This document shows, one piece after another, positions 25,218-32,575 of a DNA stretch of 64,000 nucleotides (position 1 is its first letter; every line of letters begins with the position of its first letter). The notes beneath the pieces are model-generated. The model was given only the letters and a program-made list of their open reading frames with translations. It made no database searches and was not told the DNA's origin. This DNA is from Candidatus Heimdallarchaeota archaeon (GTDB lineage Archaea; Asgardarchaeota; Heimdallarchaeia; Heimdallarchaeales; Heimdallarchaeaceae), in NCBI GenBank assembly GCA_030603365.1, contig JAUVXV010000001.1:310001-374000 (forward strand), in the 5' to 3' direction. Position numbers and translations under genes: made by a program.

Positions 25218-25892
25218 ATAACCCATCTGGTCAAATGTACTTCTGGAACTAGCATATTGCAAGATATCAATAACTTTTTGAACAGTGGGATCAGTCGAAG
25301 AACCGATTCCATTATGATATCCTGTAATTATTAAAGCTATTATGCCTGCGAGATAAGGTGTGCTATAACTTGTTCCACAATGATATCTCCAGATACTTAT
25401 AGGTTGACCGTATCCGTCAAATCCCCATGTTAAAGCTGGTATCCCATTTCCAGGATCAAGCCAGTTAACAATGTGATTCCCCGTTTCATATGATTCATAC
25501 CAAGAAGAGAAAATTGATTTTCCATTTTTCGTAGACACTGGAGCTCCTACAGGTCGAGTTTCATGGTCTATTGAACCAATAGAATACCACTGAGAATAGT
25601 AACTAGGATACAGTCTATAATCACTACCATCGAAGTTTCGATAATTACCAACATTAAAATATCCATTTCCAGATGCACATATCATTATAACCCCCTTATT
25701 GATCAGGCTATCCCACTTGGTTGCAATATTAGGGGTAGAATATAATATGTCATCAACAAAATCTTGAGACCATGTAATGATATCTATGTCATATGTTGCT
25801 TGATTATCATCTAACCACGTCCATAAATCAAGATCACCTTCATAAAATTCGTAAGGGTCTTGTCCAAAGAAATCAACAAGTTGCATATCCAC
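25158..25892 (-). pseudogene. N-terminally truncated subtilase (S8 serine protease)
   Basis: The 244-codon frame has the C-terminal two thirds of a subtilisin-like protease: the oxyanion-hole region VIMICASGNGYFNVGN and the catalytic serine motif CGTSYSTPYLAGIIALIITG. The parts that carry the catalytic Asp and the HGTHVA histidine are missing. The open frame continues upstream only to an in-frame TAA at 25941-25943, and nothing subtilase-like is seen beyond. The assigned GTG start at 25892 has no signal peptide. It is therefore a remnant or inactive protein. It ends GYGYVDLYLACGKAYTEGRL, which is repeated in the fragment at 26771. Confidence 0.65.
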
Positions 25893-26050
25893 AAAGTTAT
25901 CAGAATTTCGTAGGATTTGAAACAGTTGAAGTAATTCAAATTAGGATTATAGTGAGTAATGTTATCTATGATTAATTCTTTCAAAGTTTCATTATTATTA
26001 ATTTTATAGAAAAAGAAAATGAGATTTTATTACAAGTTAATGAATAAAAA

Positions 26051-26695
26051 TCATCGTTTTCTCTTCTTAATATAGAGTATAAATATGATTATAGTTACCA
26101 TTGTAAGTGGAAAGGCAAGCGAAAGGGCAGTATACTCAGGGATTGTATAGTCAAATGGAATATAAGTGATATTCATTTCCCCTGAACTCATCCGAAGTAT
26201 AGCTTCATAAGCATCACCAGGAGTAGTATTATAAAATGGAGTTTCTATATTGATTGGTCTCCAGAAGGTATAATTACCATCAGGAAGATAAGGAAGGTCT
26301 GTTTGATTGACGTAGAAAATCATAGGGTGAACTTCAACAGTGATACCAGGAATGAAGGAACGAGACTCTACAGAACCAGAATCAAACGCATAAACTTCAA
26401 GTTCTAAGGATTGATTAACTAAAGACACATTGAGGAATACGTAAGGTATTGTATTTGGTTCAATAACTGTTCGATTTTGGTCATCTCTATTTAATACTTC
26501 TACAGTTGCGTTAAGACTGAATTGAGTAGTATTTGGTCTAATGATACTGGGAAATGAATTGATAGATATGTCACTGATCAAAGAAACTCTCGAACTAACA
26601 ATAGTATATTCACCTTCAACAGATGCAATGTTAGATAGGATTAATAGTTGGAATAATACCAATGTTATAGTAATCTTTTTCACTGAAAGTTTCAT
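26051..26695 (-). CDS. secreted, C-terminally anchored protein, tandem copy B
   Basis: A 214-residue paralogue of the protein at 24429-25082. It has the same signal peptide (SVKKITITLVLFQLLILSNI), the same beta-rich middle with YLPDGNYTFWRPI and NTTPGDAYEAILRMSSG, and a C-terminal membrane helix ending in IKKRKR. The main differences are in the anchor helix and a few surface residues. It is expected to be exposed on the cell surface. Function unknown. Confidence 0.7.
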   Translation of the reverse strand: MKLSVKKITITLVLFQLLILSNIASVEGEYTIVSSRVSLISDISINSFPSIIRPNTTQFSLNATVEVLNRDDQNRTVIEPNTIPYVFLNVSLVNQSLELEVYAFDSGSVESRSFIPGITVEVHPMIFYVNQTDLPYLPDGNYTFWRPINIETPFYNTTPGDAYEAILRMSSGEMNITYIPFDYTIPEYTALSLAFPLTMVTIIIFILYIKKRKR

Positions 26696-26770
26696 ATTAT
26701 TCTACCTCCTTGAAATAATCAATTTTCAATATATTTTTATTTATACATATACTTAATATGTTATAAACAT

Positions 26771-26830
26771 TCATGCTAATCCCCCCTCAGTATAAGTTCT
26801 ACCATATGCAATATAAATATCCACATAGCC
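26771..26830 (-). pseudogene. subtilase 3' end remnant
   Basis: Twenty codons reading GYVDIYIAYGRTYTEGGLA and a TGA stop, matching the C-terminus of the subtilase at 25158 (GYVDLYLACGKAYTEGRLA). The frame is cut at 26830 by foreign LRR sequence. It cannot encode a working protein. Confidence 0.75.
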
Positions 26831-27128
26831 ATGGGAAAATGAATTGAAGAAAGTAGATTTAGAACCATTAGGTAGATGTAAAAAATTGAAAGGGATATAT
26901 TTGATAAGAAATAAGATAGAAGAGATAGATCTAACACCATTAGGGAAGTGTAAGGAATTGAGGGAAGTGAGTTTATCATCAAATAGGATAAGGAAAATAG
27001 ATTTGAGACCATTAAAGAAATGTGAAAAATTGGAGAGTCTGACACTGTTTTGGAATCCAATAGAAGAGATGGAGAGAGAAAGTAGAGACATACTAAAGAA
27101 ATACTATGAAATAATAAAAAAAGAATGA
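26829..27128 (+). pseudogene. LRR protein fragment, 5'-truncated
   Basis: The frame opens after an in-frame TAG at 26826 and reads W-E-N-E-L-K-K-V-D-L-E-P-L, in register with residues from about 52 of the intact LRR protein at 36359. It contains three LRRs (IDLTPLGKCKELREVSLSSN, IDLRPLKKCEKLESLTLFWN) and ends YYEIIKKE as the intact copy does. The N-terminal third is absent and no promoter precedes it, since the upstream DNA is the antisense of a subtilase end. A 94-codon frame from TTG 26844 could still be translated. Confidence 0.65.
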
Positions 27129-27238
27129 AAAAGGGCAGAGAGCCCGACTCCACTCCAAGAATAATGGGCCGAAAGACCCAGAAGAAAGAGATTAAACAGA
27201 TTGTGAAACTTCAACAGGTTGTTCTACTAAAAACTCGT
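26831..27238. repeat. 407-bp dispersed repeat, copy 1 (partner 36511-36917)
   Basis: Starts at ATGGGAAAATGAATTG and ends at AACTCG in both places. It contains the 3' part of an LRR gene, a two-hairpin intergenic region and the last 15 codons of an HTH gene on the opposite strand. Both boundaries cut through genes in this copy, whereas in copy 2 both genes are whole, so copy 1 is the derived one. Confidence 0.85.
27193..27238 (-). pseudogene. winged-helix regulator 3' end remnant
   Basis: Fifteen codons reading EFLVEQPVEVSQSV and a TAA stop, identical in sense to the C-terminus of the regulator at 36872-37144. The rest of that gene is absent here; similarity stops at 27238. Confidence 0.75.
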
Positions 27239-27305
27239 GAATAAGTATTTTCCTTCTTTAAATATCAATTGGAGAATAAGTAAGAAAAAGAGAAGAGAAA
27301 TACCA

Positions 27306-27620
27306 ATGAACTGGCAAATGATCTTCAAGATTTATGTAGAAGGAAAAGAAGGAAAGATAGAACTAACGAGATACAATATAACAACAGTAGACGGACTGAA
27401 ATTCTTCTTGAAGAACCTCTATGAAGAACAGAAAGGATGGTTAGTAGAGAAGAGGGAGAAGAGGGCATGGAATTACGAGATAGTATTTACAGACGAACTA
27501 GGAAGAGAAGTAGAGCTGAAGAAACTAAATGAACTGATACATGAGAGTGAGGAGATAATAAGTTTCTTCGAGATGACAGAGCTAACAATAGGAGAATTAT
27601 TAGTGGAGGGAATAGGATGA
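27306..27620 (+). CDS. hypothetical protein, first of a small-gene cassette
   Basis: A 104-residue soluble protein of unknown family (MNWQMIFKIYVEGKEGKIEL, FTDELGREVELKKLNELIHE). I choose ATG 27306 rather than GTG 27237, because a TATA-like CTTTAAATAT at 27256-27265 sits about 40 bp upstream and because the longer frame starts inside the repeat. Its last base triplet overlaps the next gene in an ATGA, implying coupled translation. Codon use is strongly purine-rich, with many AGA/AGG arginines and GGA glycines, unlike the core genes of the window. Confidence 0.55.
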   Translation: MNWQMIFKIYVEGKEGKIELTRYNITTVDGLKFFLKNLYEEQKGWLVEKREKRAWNYEIVFTDELGREVELKKLNELIHESEEIISFFEMTELTIGELLVEGIG

Positions 27621-27811
27621 TAGAGATAATCAGTTACATTGTAGCATTATTCCTCATCTGGAGTCTGATCATTCTAGAGGAAGGAGGAAGGTTTCCAATA
27701 AACGAAAGAATAGTAGTAAAGTATTGGGGTTTGAATAACGATGATTACAGAAAAATCAAGTATAAAATTAAGAAAGAGAAAAGAACTAAGAGTGAAGAGA
27801 AGGGAATTTAG
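27617..27811 (+). CDS. small single-helix membrane protein
   Basis: A 64-residue protein with one N-terminal membrane helix (IEIISYIVALFLIWSLII) and a basic tail (KIKYKIKKEKRTKSEEKG). The ATGA overlap with the upstream gene supports the start. It overlaps the next frame by 71 bases. Unknown family; small membrane proteins in compact overlapping cassettes are typical of archaeal viruses and plasmids. Confidence 0.5.
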   Translation: MIEIISYIVALFLIWSLIILEEGGRFPINERIVVKYWGLNNDDYRKIKYKIKKEKRTKSEEKGI

Positions 27812-27956
27812 GGAGATATGTGAATTAACAGTAAAAGAGATCTCAGGTTTCATTTCAATAGGATTATTTATCTTAGGAGTAGGGATATTGACCAAACTCT
27901 TCATTAAGGAAGTAGGAGGAGTAGGAGTTTTCTTTATAGTAATGGGATGCATATGA
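27741..27956 (+). CDS. small two-helix membrane protein
   Basis: A 71-residue protein with a basic N-terminus (IKLRKRKELRVKRREFRE) and two hydrophobic segments (ISGFISIGLFILGVGIL, VGGVGVFFIVMGCI). It overlaps the preceding frame by 71 bases; the true start may be further in. Unknown family. Confidence 0.45.
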   Translation: MITEKSSIKLRKRKELRVKRREFREICELTVKEISGFISIGLFILGVGILTKLFIKEVGGVGVFFIVMGCI

Positions 27957-27971
27957 CTAAGTTTTTGTCTA

Positions 27972-28544
27972 TTGTATTTTCTTCCTACTCCAGAGAGAGT
28001 AATGGATGAAGCAATAGCAGATGAAAGAAGGATGAATGGTTTCTCCAACATACTTAGAAGGATAGAAGATATGGAGGAGTTGAAAGAGATAGAAAGCAAG
28101 ATGTGGGATGTAAAAGAGATAAGAGTGAAGATAAGGAATTACGAGGAAGAGGAAAAAGAGGAAATAGAGTTCAAAATAACAGATTATCTAGAAAGAAAAG
28201 AACGACCAGAATTAAGAGGTATGTACTACTTAGAAAAGAAACCATTAGAAAAAATGTATCTTAAGGTAAGTACAGAATTGTGGAGAAGAGTGGAAGAGAG
28301 AAGACAGGAAAAAAGAAAGAAGATGGGAAAAATAAGGTTGAAATCTCTCCGGAAAACTGGGGAGGGACATGTGATAATACTTGGAAAGAGATTGAATGGA
28401 CAGAAGTTCTGGAAAAGAAAAGAGAAAGTAGAATTCTTTGTTGCGAAGGAGAAGTTAGAAGAACAAAAGGTTAGACCAACGATCATGAAAGAGCTTGGAT
28501 TTGAGCAGAAAGAAAGATTCAGATTACTAATAGAACAAGAATAA
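27972..28544 (+). CDS. hypothetical charged protein, last of the cassette
   Basis: A 190-residue protein with about 40 percent charged residues, no membrane segment, and a middle stretch of helix (DMEELKEIESKMWDVKEI). The start is uncertain: TTG 27972 gives MYFLPTPERVMDEAIADERR, while an ATG 11 codons in is also possible. The C-terminal half is strongly basic (KRLNGQKFWKRKEKVEFFVA). I do not recognise the family. It shares the purine-rich composition of the three genes before it and of the genes at 35000-36808. Confidence 0.5.
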   Translation: MYFLPTPERVMDEAIADERRMNGFSNILRRIEDMEELKEIESKMWDVKEIRVKIRNYEEEEKEEIEFKITDYLERKERPELRGMYYLEKKPLEKMYLKVSTELWRRVEERRQEKRKKMGKIRLKSLRKTGEGHVIILGKRLNGQKFWKRKEKVEFFVAKEKLEEQKVRPTIMKELGFEQKERFRLLIEQE

Positions 28545-28594
28545 GGATAAGATATTAATCTTTTCAGTTACTTGTTTTGGATGTCCTGAAAAAT

Positions 28595-28602
28595 CTTTTA
28601 AG
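28595..28602 (+). promoter_or_regulatory. TATA box of the Pycsar-like operon
   Basis: CTTTTAAG ends 22 bp before the ATG at 28625. This is leaderless spacing and indicates that ATG 28625, rather than TTG 28577, is the start of the effector gene. The operon therefore has its own promoter, separate from the upstream cassette. Confidence 0.45.
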
Positions 28603-28624
28603 TTATCTTTCATATGTTAAAAAG

Positions 28625-29230
28625 ATGTCTTCAAAAGAAACTAAATTGAGCAAAGAAAAACGAAGAGAACTTCTCAGATTCAATCTGGAAAATATTAGAG
28701 AATATATTGCAATTGCTGATTCAAAAGCAAATATTACCTTATCTTTGTTAAGTTTTATAGTAGGAATAGGGTTGGGGGTTTCATTGATTGCTGATACATT
28801 TGAAAATGGAATATTGTTAACATATACGAATTATTGGTATTTATTCCTAATAATCCCCTTTTACATATTATTGATGGCGTATCTTATTTTATCCATCCTT
28901 GGAATAAATTCTGTAATTGGAGTTTATAGAGCCAGATTAGAATTAAAAGAAGAACAAGAAAAGGAGCAAGAATTAACTGGAGATATCTACTTCAAGCACA
29001 TATCAGATTATCAGTCATCTGATGAATATCATAAAGGAATCATGAACAAAACAGAAGAAAGTTATGAGAAAGATTTAGCAGAACAAGTATATTCTGTTTC
29101 AAATGTGTTAAGTAAAAAAATGGCAAAGGTAAATGAATCTATAAAATATCTAAAAATTTCCTTAATTTTGTTCATTCTTTTACTGCTTTTGAGTGCAGTG
29201 ATTGGAATTTTAATCCAAAATGGAGGATAA
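28625..29230 (+). CDS. Pycsar-like transmembrane effector (PycTM/DUF5706-like)
   Basis: A 201-residue membrane protein. An N-terminal helix leads into the signature IADSKANITLSLLSFIVGIG (residues 30-49). Membrane helices lie at about 36-56, 71-97 and 177-197. Between the last two is a cytoplasmic part with IYFKHISDYQSSDEYHKGIM and DLAEQVYSVSNVLSKKMAKV. This AD-x-KA helix, the F-x-x-I/EY segment and the final single helix reproduce the layout of Pycsar membrane effectors, which are thought to disrupt the membrane when a cyclic nucleotide made by the partner cyclase is sensed. The cyclase gene begins 4 bases after its stop. Family assignment is by eye; operon pairing makes it much stronger. Confidence 0.72.
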   Translation: MSSKETKLSKEKRRELLRFNLENIREYIAIADSKANITLSLLSFIVGIGLGVSLIADTFENGILLTYTNYWYLFLIIPFYILLMAYLILSILGINSVIGVYRARLELKEEQEKEQELTGDIYFKHISDYQSSDEYHKGIMNKTEESYEKDLAEQVYSVSNVLSKKMAKVNESIKYLKISLILFILLLLLSAVIGILIQNGG

Positions 29231-29234
29231 TAAA

Positions 29235-29978
29235 ATGGTCAGTAAATATGAATTAGAAAACCTCACTAGAAAGATAAAAACCTATATTGAGGAAGAATAT
29301 AGAATTAGAGAGTTTTCAGGAATACCAACAGTGAGTAATATTCCATATGGAATTAAAGGACAGAAAGGACAATTATGCGTATTTAGCATAGATCTTCGAC
29401 ATTCTACTAAGATGTTAAAGGAAATCGGAAAAGAAAAATCAGGAAGAATACATAAAGCATTCTTAACCATTGTAGCAAAAGTTGTCAAAAGCTATGGTGG
29501 AAAGATTCGAAGTTATACAGGAGATGGATTATTAGCTTTCTGGAAGGGAGATAGTTCTGATGAAGTTTCTAAATCTGTCAAAGCTGCAATGATTATACGA
29601 TGGTTATTTTCAATAAGTAATAATTCGAATCCTTCGCCAATAAAAAGCTTGATGGATAAAATATATGAAATAGATTTTGGGATAGGAATTGACTGTGGAG
29701 AGGTTTATGTATTTAGATCAGGTATACCTGATTCCCATCATGATTCTGATTTAATCTTTATGGGAGAGTGTGTTAATTTTGCAGTGTTTCTATCTCAAAA
29801 AGCTAAATCAAATAATTATATACAAATCTCTGAAAAAACATATTCCTTATTGAATGATGGATGGAAGTTTAGTACAAAGAATAATACGAAAGAAGATATG
29901 TGGACAGATGGTGAAGTAAAAGGAAAAGATAATATCACTAGAAATATCAAAAAGACTAATTGGTATTCACACATATAA
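29235..29978 (+). CDS. class III nucleotide cyclase (PycC-like)
   Basis: A 247-residue soluble cyclase. The two metal-binding aspartates are in VFSIDLRHSTKML (Asp53) and SYTGDGLLAFW (Asp97), the usual F-x-D-xx-x-ST and GDG motifs. FGIGIDCGEVYVF is the dimer-interface strand, and GECVNFAVFLSQKA aligns with the family G-xx-VN-x-A-x-R-L. Phe185 stands where the transition-state arginine usually sits. ATG 29235 is chosen because GGAGG at 29222-29226 is well placed; ATG 29220 is the alternative. Cyclases paired with small membrane effectors form the Pycsar anti-phage system and make cCMP or cUMP. Base specificity cannot be read here, so cAMP or cGMP is not excluded. Confidence 0.8.
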   Translation: MVSKYELENLTRKIKTYIEEEYRIREFSGIPTVSNIPYGIKGQKGQLCVFSIDLRHSTKMLKEIGKEKSGRIHKAFLTIVAKVVKSYGGKIRSYTGDGLLAFWKGDSSDEVSKSVKAAMIIRWLFSISNNSNPSPIKSLMDKIYEIDFGIGIDCGEVYVFRSGIPDSHHDSDLIFMGECVNFAVFLSQKAKSNNYIQISEKTYSLLNDGWKFSTKNNTKEDMWTDGEVKGKDNITRNIKKTNWYSHI

Positions 29979-30339
29979 TGAATTAGAAGAATTGGTCTAA
30001 TGCTGATTGCTTTTTGAGAAGTATTGGAGCCAGATTTCTCCTTAAATCTCATCTTTTGGTGAAAGACTGCAAATAAAAGGATAATTACTAGCTCCAATTT
30101 ACTTGCTTGTTAAACATATTTAAGTTTTGCACAATTTCCAAATCGAAAGTGAAATAGTTAATCTAAAAATATCTTCTCATTTTACTTTTTGGGTTTTTAT
30201 ATCGAAACCATATAATAGTAAATGCTACTAACAGTAGCAGAGAAATTGGTGAAAGACTGTTTGTTTAGAGGGAATTAATCTCAAAACATAATTGCTATCG
30301 TTGATGCAAGTTTTTTACCAGTTTATATCAGGTGATATC
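29979..30339. other. 361-bp gap with degraded 3' ends of surface-protein genes
   Basis: No intact gene is seen. On the minus strand 30160-30260 reads SLSPISLLLLVAFTIIWF, then RYKNPKSKMRRYF and a stop, like the C-terminal anchors of the surface proteins in this window. The frame is closed just upstream by TAA, so this is probably a relic. A second hydrophobic minus-strand segment (LVIILLFAVFHQK) overlaps 30058-30099. The motif GGTGAAAGACTG occurs at 30058 and 30248. On the plus strand TTTTTATATC near 30195 could be the promoter of the peptide gene at 30340. Confidence 0.4.
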
Positions 30340-30462
30340 ATGAAAATAAAGAAAGTAGGTAAAATTGAGAACGGAAACAAACTAGATAAGATTTCAATAG
30401 TTCCATGTTGCGGAATGGCTGACTATGAACTAGCAATATGTGCATATCCACGTTTAAACTAG
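30340..30462 (+). CDS. candidate RiPP precursor peptide, 40 residues
   Basis: A short gene with a good ribosome site (GGTGAT at 30331-30336, 3 bases before the ATG). The product starts with a basic leader-like part (MKIKKVGKIENGNKLDKISI) and ends with a short Cys-containing core (VPCCGMADYELAICAYPRLN) holding three cysteines. A radical SAM/SPASM enzyme starts 32 bp downstream on the same strand. A small leader-core peptide directly upstream of such an enzyme is the standard layout of a ribosomally made, post-translationally modified peptide cluster, where the cysteines become thioether donors. The pairing is inference; no known precursor family is recognised. Confidence 0.6.
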   Translation: MKIKKVGKIENGNKLDKISIVPCCGMADYELAICAYPRLN

Positions 30463-30494
30463 TTCTCTTTTCTCTTTTTTTTGAGGTTTTAGAG

Positions 30495-31916
30495 ATGAAA
30501 AAAGAAAATAAAAGAAACAAATTGAATAAGTATGTGTATGAAGTCCAGCTATTAGATGAAGAGTGGTTTATATTTAATTTGCTAAATTTCAACTATGTAA
30601 TCTCAGATAAAAGTCTTAAACAAACTGAAATCGCGGAACTTGATTCTGATACAAGGGAGGTTTTGTATGACCTTGGTTTTATATCGGATATTGATGAACA
30701 AACCCTTTGTCAATCAAGAATAAAGGAATGGAAGAATAAAATTAAAAGTGATTACAATCCTTCATTCGAGACATTGGTTTTTAAGATTATGCCTACTCTT
30801 TTGTGTAACTTCAGATGTTCATACTGTTATCAACCAGAACTATATCTTGAGGAAACAAGAAGAAAAACAGAATATATGAGGACAGAGGTACTAGATGCAT
30901 TTTTCGAATATATTGAGAACAATATTATTCAAAAAGAAAAAAGGAAAATTAGATTAGAAATTGTGGGAGGAGAAGTTTTCTTAAAAAATAGAAATGCAAT
31001 CAGATTTGTTGAACATCTTATTGAAAAGACAATCAACTACAATATGGAGCTAATTTTTGTTACAAATGGCTAACATCTTGACCACTTTCTGGAAATTTTA
31101 AAACGAAAAGAAAACATAATGTATAATATTACAATTGATGGAGAGAAAAAAAAACATGACTCTAGAAGATTTTTAGCTGGAGGAAAAGGGAGTTTTGACA
31201 AAATTATTCAAAATATAGACAAAATTCTATCAGAGACAAATCATAAGGTTCGAATAAGATGTAATATTGATGATGATAATATAGAATCAATTCCTTCTCT
31301 TCTGCTATTTTTACAAAACAAAGGATGGTTATCACTTGAGAGAATAGAGATGATTTTTAGAGCAACAACAGAATATTCAACAAATAACGATTACGATTTT
31401 CCTATTGCAAGGAACATTATTTCACCAGAAAATATCGTTAGATTTATAGAAATTCTACGAAAACAAGGAATGAGAGAAGCAAATATTGACGGTACATTAA
31501 TTCCTCCTGTTTTAATAGGATTATTTTGGTCTCGATTATTTGAAGAAGAGATGATAGATGAGAACCGAAGAACTAAAACAATAGATATTCTTTGTAGTGC
31601 AACTCAAGGTTTTTTTGGTTCATTAGAGCTTGATGGAACAATTCGCTCATGTGGATTTGAATTAGCTCAATCTCAAGGAAAAATATTTCCAAGAGAGGAA
31701 GTTATATATGAAAATGTCAAATATTGGAATTCTGTTGAGTTTATTCTTGAGAAATTCCTACACCAACCTTGTCTTGAGTGCAAATTCTTCTTTGTTTGTA
31801 ATAAAAGGCAATGTCCTTACAATCAACTTGATCAATATGATGAGAAGTTAGGATACTGCATTGATGTTGAACAAAGTCTAGATACATTCTTCAGATACTT
31901 TGGAAAATTCCTATGA
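30495..31916 (+). pseudogene. radical SAM/SPASM peptide maturase interrupted by one in-frame TAA
   Basis: Frame 30495-31916 is continuous except for TAA at 31071-31073. The first part (192 codons) has the radical SAM cluster motif CNFRCSYCYQP and EIVGGEVFL, and ends FVTNG just at the stop. The second part continues in the same frame (HLDHFLEILKRKENIMYNI, TIDGEKKKHDSRRF) and ends with a SPASM domain rich in cysteines (RSCGF, QPCLECKFFFVCNKRQCPY, GYC), ligands for extra 4Fe-4S clusters. A tyrosine codon (TAT/TAC) is what one expects at the stop. It may be a recent nonsense mutation, a sequencing error, or two cooperating chains with a restart at ATG 31119. Substrate would be the peptide at 30340. 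Confidence 0.78.
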
Positions 31917-31937
31917 AAAGTTGTTAATTAACTCGTA

Positions 31938-31948
31938 ATATTTAAATT
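31938..31948 (+). promoter_or_regulatory. TATA box of the ArsR-like regulator gene
   Basis: AATATTTAAAT lies about 28-38 bp before the ATG at 31976, consistent with a leaderless message transcribed separately from the peptide-maturase gene. Confidence 0.45.
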
Positions 31949-31975
31949 ACTGCAGTTCTTTGTTATTTTGATATT

Positions 31976-32575
31976 ATGAAAGAAATTGCTGTTTCCTTGA
32001 ATCTTATAGATTTAGTAAACGATCCCATTAAAATCTCTATCTGGCAAGAAATCTTTAACAACGAAGGAATAACTGCCAAAGAACTGAAAAAAAGGTTGGT
32101 TCTTGAAGGTACAAGCATCTATTACCATTTAAACTATTTAGAAGAGAATAAATTAATTTTATCAGAAACTCATATGATTCCAAACTCAAACTTATCGCAA
32201 AAAACATACAGAATCAATAAAGAATTGTATAGCTTGAATGAAAAAACAAAAAGAAAGGAAATTGCGGATTCCTTTGATAGAGCAAAGGACATTCTTCTTC
32301 TCAAGACACATATGATAATAAGCCATTTTCAGCAACAAGTTCGAATATTATCTAAAACTACTAACGAAGAAATCAAGAAATTAATCGAAAAGGATTCCAT
32401 TTTCATCAATGATATAATCTATGTTCAAGATAAAGATTTACTTGAAATCGTGGATAAGGTTAATGAAGTTAAAAGCATTATGAACAGAATTCGAAAAAGT
32501 ATTCATCCAGAAGAATATTCTAAAAATGCTACTAATATAATAGTGTTTAGTACCCTTCCTCTAAAAGATATTTAA
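31976..32575 (+). CDS. ArsR-like winged-helix transcription regulator
   Basis: A 199-residue protein. Residues 10-75 are a winged helix: LVNDPIKISIWQEIF, then GITAKELKKRLVLEGTSIYYH and LNYLEENKLIL, followed by a wing with TYRINKELYSL. The C-terminal 110 residues are helical (IISHFQQQVRILSKTTNEEI) and may dimerise or sense a signal. It lies 59 bp after the radical SAM gene and before two secreted-protein genes, and may regulate the peptide cluster. No cysteine metal site is evident, so arsenic or metal sensing is unlikely. Family call good; target inferred. Confidence 0.72.
   Translation: MKEIAVSLNLIDLVNDPIKISIWQEIFNNEGITAKELKKRLVLEGTSIYYHLNYLEENKLILSETHMIPNSNLSQKTYRINKELYSLNEKTKRKEIADSFDRAKDILLLKTHMIISHFQQQVRILSKTTNEEIKKLIEKDSIFINDIIYVQDKDLLEIVDKVNEVKSIMNRIRKSIHPEEYSKNATNIIVFSTLPLKDI

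Larger units (their letters stand above)
26051..26830. repeat. direct duplication, copy B (partner 24429-25217)
   Basis: The second copy of the block described at 24429. It ends abruptly at 26830 inside the subtilase frame, exactly where the 407-bp LRR/HTH repeat begins at 26831, so the junction is a recombination point. Confidence 0.8.

Noticed and set aside
26771..27153. Minus-strand frames of 106 and 125 codons over the LRR fragment
   Set aside because: Antisense of LRR repeats (repeated Leu/Ser/Phe pattern); only the last 20 codons of one are real, as a subtilase remnant.
29816..30097. 93-codon minus-strand frame
   Set aside because: Most of it is antisense to the end of the cyclase gene; only the hydrophobic start may be a relic of a surface-protein anchor.
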